Below, one piece after another: positions 34,382 to 42,244 of a stretch of DNA of 64,000 nucleotides (its first letter is position 1; each line of letters opens with the position of its first letter). Both the position numbers and the translations under genes were made by a program. The stretch is from Oscillospiraceae bacterium. Lineage in GTDB: Bacteria > Bacillota > Clostridia > Oscillospirales > Ruminococcaceae. Location: contig JAJQFI010000016.1 of NCBI GenBank assembly GCA_021201235.1, positions 186,001-250,000 on the forward strand, in the 5' to 3' direction. Below the pieces are notes generated by a model. That model searched no databases, was not told the origin of the DNA, and was given only the letters and a program-made list of their open reading frames with translations.

Positions 34382-36210
34382 TGTTTCTTTCTCCCTCCCT
34401 TGAAGATTCCGCAACCGAAGTGGTCGCAACGGAGGCATCTTGATGCTTCCTGCATTGATTCCTTTTCGGTCATCTTGATTTCCATCAGCTCGAAGTCGTT
34501 TCTGCGCTCACCGGGCTCACGCTCGGACATGTTGATTCTGCCGCAGTACGGACGATCTGTAAGATTCGGGTCGGGAATTTCGACGTCGGTGGTGATCGTA
34601 TGGTTATAACCGAGGTAGTAGTCGATATTTGCGGCGGCAACCTTTCCGGCAGCGATAGCTCTTATAGCTGTCTTAGGACCGGTTACGCAGTCGCCTCCGG
34701 CAAATACGCCGGGAGCATTCTCGACCTCTGTCCAGTCGTCGCCCTTGATGACGCCTCTGACAACCGGGATTCCGGAGGATTCGAGCTTATAGAAGTCGAT
34801 TCCCTGTCCGATTGCAACGAGAACTACGTCGCAGGGGATTCTCTTGTCCTCGAGTCCCGAAGGAGAAGGATTCATTCTGCCGCCCTTTATGAGACCGGGC
34901 ATATAGGGAGTAGCCCAGAGAGCCGCAACCTTGCCTTCTTCATCGGTCTCTATCTTGAGAGGAGCGTGGAGGTCAACCATGATTGCACCTTCTGCGATTG
35001 CACCGTCGACTTCTTCGGGAAGAGCTGTCATGTCCTCCTTACGGCGACGATAGACGATTGAAACGCTTTCGGCACCGCATCTGATAGCGGAACGTGTGCA
35101 GTCCATGGCGACATTGCCGCCACCGATTACGCAGACCTTCTTGCCGGTGAGGTCAGGGATATTTCCGTCGCCGATTCCGCCAAGGAAGGAAACCGCAGAC
35201 CAGACGCCCTCGGCGTCCTCGCCCTCGATTCCGACCTTCTTGTCGGTGTGTGCGCCGATTGCGATATATACGGCATCATACTCCTCGCGGAGCTTTTCCA
35301 TTGTGTATTCGCCCTCGCCGACCTTTGTGTTGAGCTTGACCTCAACGCCGGTCGAGAGGATGCAGTCGATATCGCTCTGGAGCCGCTCACGGGGAAGTCT
35401 GTATGCGGGGATGCCATAGATAAGCATTCCGCCGAGCTTCGAGTGCGCCTCGAAAACGGTGCACTGGTGACCCATAAGCTGAAGATAATAAGCACATGAA
35501 AGACCAGAGGGTCCGCCGCCGACGATTGCAACGCGCTTTCCTGTGGACGGAGCGCACTCGGGTGCGGGAACAACCCCTGCTCCCTCAACAGCCGCACGCT
35601 TTAAGCCACGGATATTGACAGGCGCATCAAGAAGGGTCCTGCGGCATCTTGTTTCACAGGGATGCTCGCAAATAAGGGCACAAGCGGTCGGGAACGGGTT
35701 GTCCTTTCTGATGAGCTTGACGGCATCGGCATATCTTCCCTCGCCTACGAGAGCGATATAGCCCGGGATGTCGACACCTGCGGGGCAGTTGCCGACGCAA
35801 GGAATGCTCATCGGAGTTCCGGCGAAGCAGTGGTGCTTCTCGATATGGGATATGTAGTCCTCGCGGAAACCGTCGAGTCCTTTAAGAACCATCTTTGCCG
35901 CCTCGAATCCTATGGCACAGTCAGCCGATTCGGCGATTACATGTGCCAGTTTCTCGATTTTTGAAAGAGTGGAGTCGTCTCCCCTTCCGTTGAGGACATC
36001 CTCCAATAAATTACCCAACTGTGCAAGTCCCACTCTGCATGGTACGCACTTGCCACAGGTCTGGGCGTGGCACATTCTTAAAAAAGCCAGTGTCAGGTCG
36101 ACGGGACAGACATCCGAAGAACTTGCGGCAATACGCCGCTCCATGTCCTTATAAATGCCCTCGACAACCGTCTCCGCACGACTTTCAGTCATTAGTGCAA
36201 GTCTTGACAA
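34375..36210 (-). CDS. Hydrogenase-associated NAD(P)H oxidoreductase: NuoF-type Fe-S tail fused to a GltD-like flavoprotein
   Basis: About 611 residues with the TTG at 36210 (nine bases behind AGGAAG) as start. Residues about 35-100 carry the NuoF C-terminal [4Fe-4S] motif TCGKCVPCRVGLAQL without the NuoF FMN domain. Residues about 115-600 are a GltD/NfnB-like flavoprotein: CVGNCPAGVDIPGYI and CEHPCETRCRR for Fe-S, two Rossmann motifs VAIVGGGPSGLSCAY and VCVIGGGNVAMDC, and FAGGDCVTGPKTAIRA for FAD. It is translationally coupled to hydA, so it most likely passes NAD(P)H electrons to the hydrogenase. No separate HydB/HydC-like genes are present. Confidence 0.88.
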   Translation of the reverse strand: MSRLALMTESRAETVVEGIYKDMERRIAASSSDVCPVDLTLAFLRMCHAQTCGKCVPCRVGLAQLGNLLEDVLNGRGDDSTLSKIEKLAHVIAESADCAIGFEAAKMVLKGLDGFREDYISHIEKHHCFAGTPMSIPCVGNCPAGVDIPGYIALVGEGRYADAVKLIRKDNPFPTACALICEHPCETRCRRTLLDAPVNIRGLKRAAVEGAGVVPAPECAPSTGKRVAIVGGGPSGLSCAYYLQLMGHQCTVFEAHSKLGGMLIYGIPAYRLPRERLQSDIDCILSTGVEVKLNTKVGEGEYTMEKLREEYDAVYIAIGAHTDKKVGIEGEDAEGVWSAVSFLGGIGDGNIPDLTGKKVCVIGGGNVAMDCTRSAIRCGAESVSIVYRRRKEDMTALPEEVDGAIAEGAIMVDLHAPLKIETDEEGKVAALWATPYMPGLIKGGRMNPSPSGLEDKRIPCDVVLVAIGQGIDFYKLESSGIPVVRGVIKGDDWTEVENAPGVFAGGDCVTGPKTAIRAIAAGKVAAANIDYYLGYNHTITTDVEIPDPNLTDRPYCGRINMSEREPGERRNDFELMEIKMTEKESMQEASRCLRCDHFGCGIFKGGRKKQW

Positions 36211-36238
36211 GCTATCACGCTTCCTTTCATACAAACAT

Positions 36239-36277
36239 TTCGACAAATATTATAACACTATTTTTAAATATTTGCAA
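36239..36277 (-). promoter_or_regulatory. Hydrogenase promoter with a Spo0A box at the start site
   Basis: On the minus strand, TTGCAA (36277-36272), 17 bases, TATAAT (36254-36249). ATTTGTCGAAATG, containing TGTCGAA (36245-36239), follows directly. Confidence 0.7.
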
Positions 36278-36319
36278 GGGCAGTACTGCAAATTGACGAA
36301 ATAATTTGTAAAAGATAGG

Positions 36320-36348
36320 TTGACAGATTGGACGACAGATGATATAAT
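36320..36348 (+). promoter_or_regulatory. Promoter of the HigBA-like pair
   Basis: Perfect TTGACA (36320-36325), 17 bases, TATAAT (36343-36348), divergent from the hydrogenase promoter. Confidence 0.85.
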
Positions 36349-36387
36349 GATATGGGATAAAACAAATAAGCGAGGATGGCAGGACGG

Positions 36388-36738
36388 ATGGACATAATAT
36401 TCTACAAGACAACAGACGGCGAAGAACCGGTGAAGGAGTTTATATCAAACTTGGAGCCGAAAATGCGAGCGAGGGTTTACCGAAGCATCGACCTTCTTTC
36501 GGAATTCGGGCACATGCTGAGAGAGCCTGATTCAAAATCCCTCGGAGATGGAATTTTTGAACTCAGAATAAAACAAGGCAGTGACATCTCAAGAGTTTTG
36601 TATTTCTTCTACATCGGAGACAAAGCAGTACTGACAAATGGCTTTGTGAAGAAAACGCAGAAAACACCGGCAAATGTAATTGAACGAGCCAAGAAATACC
36701 GTGCAGATTTTTTAGACAGAGAGGAGAATCTGAAATGA
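36388..36738 (+). CDS. HigB-like (RelE superfamily, Gp49-type) toxin
   Basis: About 116 residues from the ATG at 36388 (an ATG four codons earlier has the ribosome-like GAGG too close). Family pattern: DGEEPVKEFISNL, KSLGDGIFELRIKQGSDISRVLYFF and VLTNGFVKKTQKTPANVIERAKKYRADF. HigB toxins cut mRNA on the ribosome. Toxin-first order and the 4-base overlap with the XRE antitoxin are as in HigBA loci. Confidence 0.9.
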   Translation: MDIIFYKTTDGEEPVKEFISNLEPKMRARVYRSIDLLSEFGHMLREPDSKSLGDGIFELRIKQGSDISRVLYFFYIGDKAVLTNGFVKKTQKTPANVIERAKKYRADFLDREENLK

Positions 36739-37031
36739 GTGAATATACAAACTACAAAGACTTTTTAGCCGAACAGCTTGAAGACCCCGAAATCAAAGCG
36801 GAGTATGACGCTCTTGAATCAGAGTTTGAAATTAAGAGAGCCTTGATAAAAGCCCGTAGCGTTTCAGGCATCACACAGCAGGAGCTTTCAAAGAGAACCG
36901 GCATAAATCAAAGCGACATCAGTAAGCTTGAGCAAGGCAAGGGCAACCCTTCCCTGAAAACACTTCAAAGGCTTGCAGAAGGGCTTGGAATGAGAATGGA
37001 AATCAAGTTTGTACCCGTTGACAGGGCATAA
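36735..37031 (+). CDS. HigA-like XRE antitoxin
   Basis: A 98-residue protein with a Cro/C1 helix-turn-helix in the C-terminal half (SGITQQELSKRTGINQSDIS, about 45-64). The N-terminal part (YNDFL-like TNYKDFLAEQLEDPEIKAEYD) fits toxin-binding HigA proteins. It overlaps the toxin gene by ATGA and is expected to repress its own promoter with the toxin. Confidence 0.9.
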   Translation: MSEYTNYKDFLAEQLEDPEIKAEYDALESEFEIKRALIKARSVSGITQQELSKRTGINQSDISKLEQGKGNPSLKTLQRLAEGLGMRMEIKFVPVDRA

Positions 37032-37038
37032 CAAACGA

Positions 37039-37073
37039 GCCGCATAGCTGTATACGCAGTTATGCGGTTTTTA
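37039..37073 (+). terminator. Terminator of the HigBA-like pair
   Basis: CCGCATA...TATGCGG followed by TTTTTATT. Confidence 0.8.
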
Positions 37074-37145
37074 TTGTCGCCAATAATACACAAATTCACT
37101 CTTACTGTAAAAATTTTTCTTTCGGTGAAACTTTTTGCCCGAAAA

Positions 37146-37173
37146 TTGACACTATTTAGGTGACGGTTGAAAT
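37146..37173 (+). promoter_or_regulatory. Candidate promoter of the peptide-ABC unit
   Basis: TTGACA (37146-37151), 16 bases, TGAAAT (37168-37173). The -10 is weak, so an activator may be needed. A TTTCAG...CTGAAA hairpin then leads into the ribosome site of the peptide gene. Confidence 0.45.
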
Positions 37174-37209
37174 TTTTCAGCCGAGCGAAAACTGAAAGGA
37201 GTCTTTTTA

Positions 37210-37281
37210 ATGAAAAAAGCAGTATTAATCAGAACAAGTTCGTCTTCTTCGAAAACACATCCGGGTGCTTCTCACCATTAG
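37210..37281 (+). CDS. 23-residue Ser-rich peptide upstream of an ABC exporter
   Basis: ATG at 37210 follows AAAGGAG (37195-37201) at an ideal 8-base distance. The product begins MKKAVLIRT, has a run of five Ser, and ends KTHPGASHH before TAG. It is too short for usual gene callers. The next gene (37393) is a complete ABC exporter in the same orientation with no terminator between. The layout is that of a secreted or modified peptide with its exporter, but no maturase, protease domain or recognised leader motif is visible. I do not recognise the family. It could alternatively be a regulatory leader peptide. The strong ribosome site is the main evidence. Confidence 0.6.
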   Translation: MKKAVLIRTSSSSSKTHPGASHH

Positions 37282-37392
37282 CTATCCCGAATGATGTGTG
37301 ATTAGCCCCCTTAAAAACAGGTCTTATGGTGGTTTGCCAAGTGAACGCAAGCTGTCAACTCGGGAATCTGTTTATGAAAGGACTAATTCGAA

Positions 37393-39174
37393 ATGAAATT
37401 TTTTAACGAACTCAGAAAAACCGCAAACCTCACCCGCTACGCCCTTGTTAATATCATCGGCGGTATCAGAGCCCTGCCCTATATCATGCTGACGCTTCTC
37501 AAGTCGGTCGTAAATGCGGCGGCGCTCGTGTCCTACACCCTCCTCCCCGGCTTCATCATCAACTACCTGATGGCAGGAGAAATCAGAACCGTGGTCATTC
37601 TGGCGGCAACCTTAGTGGCAACGCCGTTTGTGCAGAATTCCGCGAATGCACTGATTACGACTATCGCAGATAATCACAGACATGAGCTGTTTACCGATGC
37701 GGAAGTAGCGTTTGACGACTACAGCTGTCACATTGATTATGAATACTTCGAATCGCCGAAGGTTCTCGACATAAGGAGTCGTGCCTCAAGAGCTCAGGAT
37801 GACGTTTTTGGAGTCGTCGACTGCCTGAACTCGATTCTTTCTTCTGTCATAAGCTTTGTAGTCATTCTGTCGGTAGTCGCCTACATAAATCCGCTGATGG
37901 TTGTGTTCATCCTCGTCATCGTGCTCTTAAACTCGATTCTCACAAAGAGACTGAATGTCAAGAATCACGAAACAGCTTTGAAGCAGGATCATTATTGGAG
38001 AGTTTACTGGGGCGCGAGCTATCAGCTTGAAAACCCGAACTATGCTAAGGAGATAAGACTCTTTGACATCAGCGACATGCTACTTGGCAATCTCCGGAAC
38101 GTCATGAAAACAGGAAACGCTCTTGAGCACGAGAAGACTGTCAACTGGAGCAAGACCACAGTCCTGCAAGCGATTGTCAACATCGTCAAGGACGGAGTTA
38201 TCTATGGGTACTCGATTATCTCGGTGCTCCTGGGCAGGATGGCTATCGGTACTATGTCCATCTATATCAGTGCGGCAAATCAGTTCTCAAGCAACATCGG
38301 AAGCATCGTTAATTCTTATCTGAGCCTGTCGAGGCTCTGCATGGAGGTCGAGGAGTATAAGAAATTCTTCGAGCTTTCGCAGAAACAGCAGTCCTCCGGC
38401 ACCCGTATGCCGAGCTTCGGGAAAAACTCAACTATCGAGTTCAGGAATGTCTCGTTCAAGTATCCGGGAAGCGAGAACTATGCTCTTAAGAACATGAATC
38501 TCACCATCCGTGGCGACGAGAGACTCTGCATCGTCGGAGAGAACGGCTCGGGCAAGTCAACCTTCATCAAGCTTCTTTCGAGACTGTACTTCCCCACTGA
38601 GGGCGAAATTCTCCTTGATGGCGTGAACATCAACGAGTATGATTACAGGGAGTATCAGAATATGTTCTCGGCGGCGTTCCAGGACTTCGAAAAGTTCTAT
38701 CTGCCGCTCTCGAAGAATATCGCGCTCGATAAAGATGTTGACGAGGCAAAGCTTGACAACGTCTGCGAAAGAATCGGGCTTACCGATTTTGTCAGGAAGC
38801 TTCCGCACGGCTACGATTCCGCTATCGACAAGTGGGTTGACGAGGACGGAGTCAACCCCTCCGGCGGCGAGCTCCAGAGAATCTCGATTGCAAGGGCTGT
38901 CTACAGCGACAGGGACATCTATATCCTTGATGAGCCTACTGCCGCGCTCGACCCGAATGCGGAATATGAGATTTACACCCAGTTCCACAACATCATCACC
39001 GACAAGTGCGCTGTTCTTATCACCCACAGACTTTCGGCGGTTCAGTTAGCCGATAAGGTTGCTGTGTTCGAGAACGGGCATGTCGAAGAGTACGGCACGC
39101 ACGATGATCTCTATGCCAGAAAAGGCATCTATACAGAGATGTTTGATAAACAGGCTGAGTTCTATAGGAAATAA
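37393..39174 (+). CDS. ABC exporter (fused membrane and ATPase domains)
   Basis: A 593-residue half-transporter. About six membrane helices lie in residues 25-320. The ATPase domain (about 350-590) has Walker A GENGSGKST, NPSGGELQR as the signature (Asn-Pro before SGG where Leu is usual), ILDEPTAALDP and the HRLSAVQLADKV H-loop. No C39 peptidase domain is present, so any peptide cargo would not be cleaved by this protein in the LanT/ComA manner. Start ATG behind AAAGGA. It probably exports the product of the 23-residue gene, working as a homodimer. A lipid or drug substrate is possible. Confidence 0.9.
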   Translation: MKFFNELRKTANLTRYALVNIIGGIRALPYIMLTLLKSVVNAAALVSYTLLPGFIINYLMAGEIRTVVILAATLVATPFVQNSANALITTIADNHRHELFTDAEVAFDDYSCHIDYEYFESPKVLDIRSRASRAQDDVFGVVDCLNSILSSVISFVVILSVVAYINPLMVVFILVIVLLNSILTKRLNVKNHETALKQDHYWRVYWGASYQLENPNYAKEIRLFDISDMLLGNLRNVMKTGNALEHEKTVNWSKTTVLQAIVNIVKDGVIYGYSIISVLLGRMAIGTMSIYISAANQFSSNIGSIVNSYLSLSRLCMEVEEYKKFFELSQKQQSSGTRMPSFGKNSTIEFRNVSFKYPGSENYALKNMNLTIRGDERLCIVGENGSGKSTFIKLLSRLYFPTEGEILLDGVNINEYDYREYQNMFSAAFQDFEKFYLPLSKNIALDKDVDEAKLDNVCERIGLTDFVRKLPHGYDSAIDKWVDEDGVNPSGGELQRISIARAVYSDRDIYILDEPTAALDPNAEYEIYTQFHNIITDKCAVLITHRLSAVQLADKVAVFENGHVEEYGTHDDLYARKGIYTEMFDKQAEFYRK

Positions 39175-39177
39175 ATC

Positions 39178-39206
39178 TTGACATAGCGAAAGCTATGTGA
39201 TATAAT
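39178..39206 (+). promoter_or_regulatory. Promoter of the Crp-importer operon with an operator dyad
   Basis: TTGACA (39178-39183), 17 bases, TATAAT (39201-39206). The spacer is filled by the perfect dyad ACATAGC-GAAA-GCTATGT (39181-39198), well placed for a repressor, plausibly the Crp/Fnr protein encoded next. Confidence 0.75.
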
Positions 39207-39250
39207 CACCTCGTATTTGTATCATTTGAGACAAAAACGGGGTGATTTTT

Positions 39251-39904
39251 TTGACTGGGAAGAAGATTGCGGATATCTTAAGCTCGACTTTTCTTTTTGA
39301 GGGAGTTTCTGATGAGGAGATTCTTGAGATTACTCGTGAGTTTTCCTGCGATGAGAGAAGCTACCCGAAGGGCGAAGTTATCTTTTCGCCGGAGAAGTTC
39401 GAGAGGGTCTTGGGAGTTGTGCTTTCCGGGAGGATTGCCGTTACAAAGGGCAGGCTTTCGGTGAGCGAGCTGTCGCGAGGGAGCCTCTTCGGGGCGGCGG
39501 CGCTCTTCAATAACGAGCCGGAATACGCCTCTACCCTTACGGCGAAAACCGCCGCAACGGTGCTCTACTTCAGTCAGGAATCAGTCTTGACGCTCATCAA
39601 CCGCGACGAGAGAATCAGGATGAACTATATCCGGTATCTTTCTGCCCGGATTCGGTTCCTGTCCGAGAAGGTCGACACCTTAGGAGAAATCAGCAGTGAA
39701 AAAAGACTTGCAAGGTTTCTCCTGAAGAACGCCGACGACAGAGGATATGTCAGCGGCTGTAACTTCTCCGAAATTGCCGGTAGGCTTGGAATCGGGAGGG
39801 CTTCGCTCTACCGTGAGCTTGCAAAGCTTGAGGAAGCGGGAGTCATCCGAAAAGACAGGAACGGCGTTGAAATCTTAGACCCCGAAAAATTGTCTCAGCC
39901 ATAA
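39251..39904 (+). CDS. Crp/Fnr-family regulator
   Basis: About 217 residues. The TTG at 39251 sits at a proper distance behind GGGGTG; a GTG three codons earlier is the alternative. An N-terminal cyclic-nucleotide-binding-like barrel (about 10-125) precedes the C-terminal Crp helix-turn-helix (NFSEIAGRLGIGRASLYREL, about 178-197). No CxxC/Cys cluster for an Fe-S centre is seen at the N-terminus, so it is not a classical oxygen-sensing Fnr. It is probably autoregulated and controls the importer behind it. Confidence 0.9.
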   Translation: MTGKKIADILSSTFLFEGVSDEEILEITREFSCDERSYPKGEVIFSPEKFERVLGVVLSGRIAVTKGRLSVSELSRGSLFGAAALFNNEPEYASTLTAKTAATVLYFSQESVLTLINRDERIRMNYIRYLSARIRFLSEKVDTLGEISSEKRLARFLLKNADDRGYVSGCNFSEIAGRLGIGRASLYRELAKLEEAGVIRKDRNGVEILDPEKLSQP

Positions 39905-39919
39905 AGAAAGGAAATCGTC

Positions 39920-40894
39920 ATGACTAAATTCAAGAAAATTATCGCACTTGTAACCGCACTTATGCTTGCTCTTGCCCTCTGCGGGTGTTCAAGCGAGGAG
40001 GTCGGAACTGAGATCAATATCGCTGTTCTGTCCGGTCCCACCGGAATCGGCGCCGTTTACCTTATGGAAGCAAACGATGCCGGCGAAACCACCAACACAT
40101 ATAACTTCACCGTCAGCTCAGCGAACGACGACGTTGTCGCCGGTCTCACAAGCGGTGAATATGACATTGCGGCTGTTGCCACGAACGTTGCGGCGAATCT
40201 TTACAACAAGACCGACGGAGCTATCCAGATTTGCGCTCTCAACACCTACGGCGTGCTCTATATCCTCGAGAACGGCGACTCAATCCAGAGCGTTGAAGAC
40301 CTTCGGGGCAAGACCATCTATGCCACCGGTCAGGGTGCAAACCCCGAATATGTCCTTGACTATATCCTCACCCAGAACGGCATCGACCCGGAAAATGACG
40401 TGACTATCGAGTTTATGGATTCGGACGCACTTGTCACACTGATGGCAACGGGCGAGGCTGAAATCTGCATGCTCCCCGTTCCCGCTGTCACAAGCGTTAT
40501 GATCCAGAATTCCGACCTGAGAATCGCTCTTGACCTGACCGAGGAGTGGAACAATGTAACCGACGAAGGCGAGCTCACGATGGGATGTATCGTCGTAAGA
40601 ACCGAATTTGCCGAAGAGAATCCAGAAGCGGTTGAGGCGTTTCTTGAGGAGTACGCCGAGTCGATTGAAAACGTACAGGCTAATGTCGAGCATGCCGCAG
40701 AGCTCTGCGAAACCTATGGAATCGTTGCGAAAGCGGCTGTTGCCCAGAAGGCTATCCCCGACTGTAACCTTTGCTGTATCACCGGCGATGAGATAAGAAC
40801 CACTATTGAGCCCTATTATACTGTACTTTACAATGCTAACGCCTCGTCCATAGGCGGAGCTATCCCCGATGAAGACTTCTACTTTGCGAAATAA
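39920..40894 (+). CDS. Substrate-binding lipoprotein of an SsuA/TauA/NMT1-type importer
   Basis: A 324-residue protein with a signal sequence and lipobox ending at Cys23 (LALCGC). The periplasmic-binding fold has the family pattern GEYDIAAVATNVAANLYNK, EDLRGKTIYATGQGANPEYVLDYIL in parts, and TGEAEICMLPVPAVT. Relatives bind sulfonates, taurine, nitrate, bicarbonate or thiamine precursors. The ligand cannot be told from sequence. The 3' end overlaps the permease gene by 26 bases. Confidence 0.9.
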   Translation: MTKFKKIIALVTALMLALALCGCSSEEVGTEINIAVLSGPTGIGAVYLMEANDAGETTNTYNFTVSSANDDVVAGLTSGEYDIAAVATNVAANLYNKTDGAIQICALNTYGVLYILENGDSIQSVEDLRGKTIYATGQGANPEYVLDYILTQNGIDPENDVTIEFMDSDALVTLMATGEAEICMLPVPAVTSVMIQNSDLRIALDLTEEWNNVTDEGELTMGCIVVRTEFAEENPEAVEAFLEEYAESIENVQANVEHAAELCETYGIVAKAAVAQKAIPDCNLCCITGDEIRTTIEPYYTVLYNANASSIGGAIPDEDFYFAK

Positions 40895-41639
40895 TCGGGT
40901 TTTAAGAATACTCCTCCCGACCGTCTTCTGGCTTTTGGTCTGGCAGATTGCCGCCACGGTCGTCGGGCAGGAGCTTCTGATCCCCACACCGATTGCAGTT
41001 CTGAAGCGGTTCTGCGAGCTTGTTGTCACATCCGATTTCTGGATTGCCGCAGGGATGAGCTTACTCAGGATTTTTGTTGGGGCATTCATAGGCGGTTTGC
41101 TTGGAATTATCTTGGCGGCTTTAACCTGTAGATTCTCGATAGTCGACATGATAGTCTCCCCTGCCCTTCGGGTCATCAGGGCAATTCCCGTGGCGAGCTT
41201 TATAATCTTGGTTCTCCTCTGGGTGAGAAAAGGTGCAGTTCCGGCTGTTATTTCCGGGCTGATGGTTATGCCGGTCATGTGGGAAAGCGTCACGGTCGGC
41301 ATCAGGTCTGTCGACCCACAGCTTCTTGAGATGGCGGATTGCTACGGTATGAGTTGGACGGCGAAAATCAGACGGATATATCTGCCGTCGGTGAAGCCGA
41401 ATCTCATCGGCGGAATCCGCAACTGCGTCGGGCTGGCGTGGAAATCGGGAGTTGCGGCGGAGGTGCTTTGCCTTCCGAAGAACGCCGTCGGCTCACAGGT
41501 CTACTATTCGAAGATTTACCTCGAGACGCCGTCGCTTTTTGCGTGGACGATAACGGTTGTGCTTCTTTCACTGATACTCGAAAAGCTCATTTTTCTCATT
41601 CTGAGAGACAAGAAAGCCGGTGACAGTCCTGAAAATTGA
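40869..41639 (+). CDS. Permease of the SsuC/TauC-type importer
   Basis: A 256-residue BPD-type permease. About six helices, with the EAA-like loop EMADCYGMSWTAKIRRIYLPSVKPNLIGG (in parts EMADCYGMSWTAKI and RRIYLPSVKPNL) that docks on the ATPase. The start is ATG at 40869 inside the lipoprotein gene; a TTG five codons later is possible. Confidence 0.92.
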   Translation: MKTSTLRNNRVLRILLPTVFWLLVWQIAATVVGQELLIPTPIAVLKRFCELVVTSDFWIAAGMSLLRIFVGAFIGGLLGIILAALTCRFSIVDMIVSPALRVIRAIPVASFIILVLLWVRKGAVPAVISGLMVMPVMWESVTVGIRSVDPQLLEMADCYGMSWTAKIRRIYLPSVKPNLIGGIRNCVGLAWKSGVAAEVLCLPKNAVGSQVYYSKIYLETPSLFAWTITVVLLSLILEKLIFLILRDKKAGDSPEN

Positions 41640-42189
41640 GAATCTTACATTTTGCTACAGCGAAAAGCCAGTTTTCGAGAGCTTCTCGCTCGACCTGCCC
41701 GACAGCGGCATCACCGCGATTTCCGGGGAATCCGGTCGCGGAAAGACGACGCTTCTCCGGCTCATTGCCGGGCTCGAAAAGCCGCAGAGCGGCACTCTTG
41801 AAGCTCCGAAGCCCGAAGACATCGCTGTCATGTTTCAGGAGAACAGGCTTCTCCCCTGCCTCAATGTTTCGGGACAGCTTGAGGCGGTGCTTCCAAAGAA
41901 TACCGATGTTGCAAAATATCTCGAAGCCGTTGAGCTTGAAGCCGAGGCGCACACTGCGATTGACAAGCTATCGGGAGGCATGAAGCGAAGAGTTTCTCTT
42001 GCGAGGTGCCTCGCATTTGCGGAAGTCTTCGAAAAAAAGTTAATCCTGCTCGACGAGCCGTTCACAGGAATTGACCCCGAAAGAGTGCACAGGATTATGG
42101 AGTTCATACGAAACCTTTCTATTCCCGTTATCTATTCGGCACATGACAGAGAAGCACTGGAGCTTGCTGATATTACGATATCTATATGA
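41620..42189 (+). CDS. ATPase of the SsuB/TauB-type importer
   Basis: A 189-residue compact ATPase with GTG start overlapping the permease. Walker A SGESGRGKTT at about 37-46, Q-loop MFQENRLLPCLNV, signature LSGGMKRRVSLARC, Walker B LILLDEPFTGID and switch His in SAHDREALELAD. It is shorter than typical SsuB (about 250) because the Q-loop-to-signature region and C-terminus are trimmed; all motifs are intact. Confidence 0.92.
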   Translation: MTVLKIENLTFCYSEKPVFESFSLDLPDSGITAISGESGRGKTTLLRLIAGLEKPQSGTLEAPKPEDIAVMFQENRLLPCLNVSGQLEAVLPKNTDVAKYLEAVELEAEAHTAIDKLSGGMKRRVSLARCLAFAEVFEKKLILLDEPFTGIDPERVHRIMEFIRNLSIPVIYSAHDREALELADITISI

Positions 42190-42226
42190 AAAATCCCTCC
42201 CGCAGGAAAGCCCACGGGAGGGTTTT
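42190..42226. terminator. Bidirectional terminator between the importer and SDR genes
   Basis: CCCTCCCG and CGGGAGGG with a 12-base loop, A-rich on the left and TTTTG on the right. Confidence 0.85.
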
Positions 42227-42244
42227 GTATTTCTTTGCGAAAAA

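Noticed and set aside
37324-37404. 26-codon ORF between the peptide gene and the exporter
   Set aside because: Weak ribosome site and it overlaps the exporter start in another frame.
40280-41302. 340-codon open frame opposite the importer genes
   Set aside because: Crosses two real genes on the other strand, no start signals.
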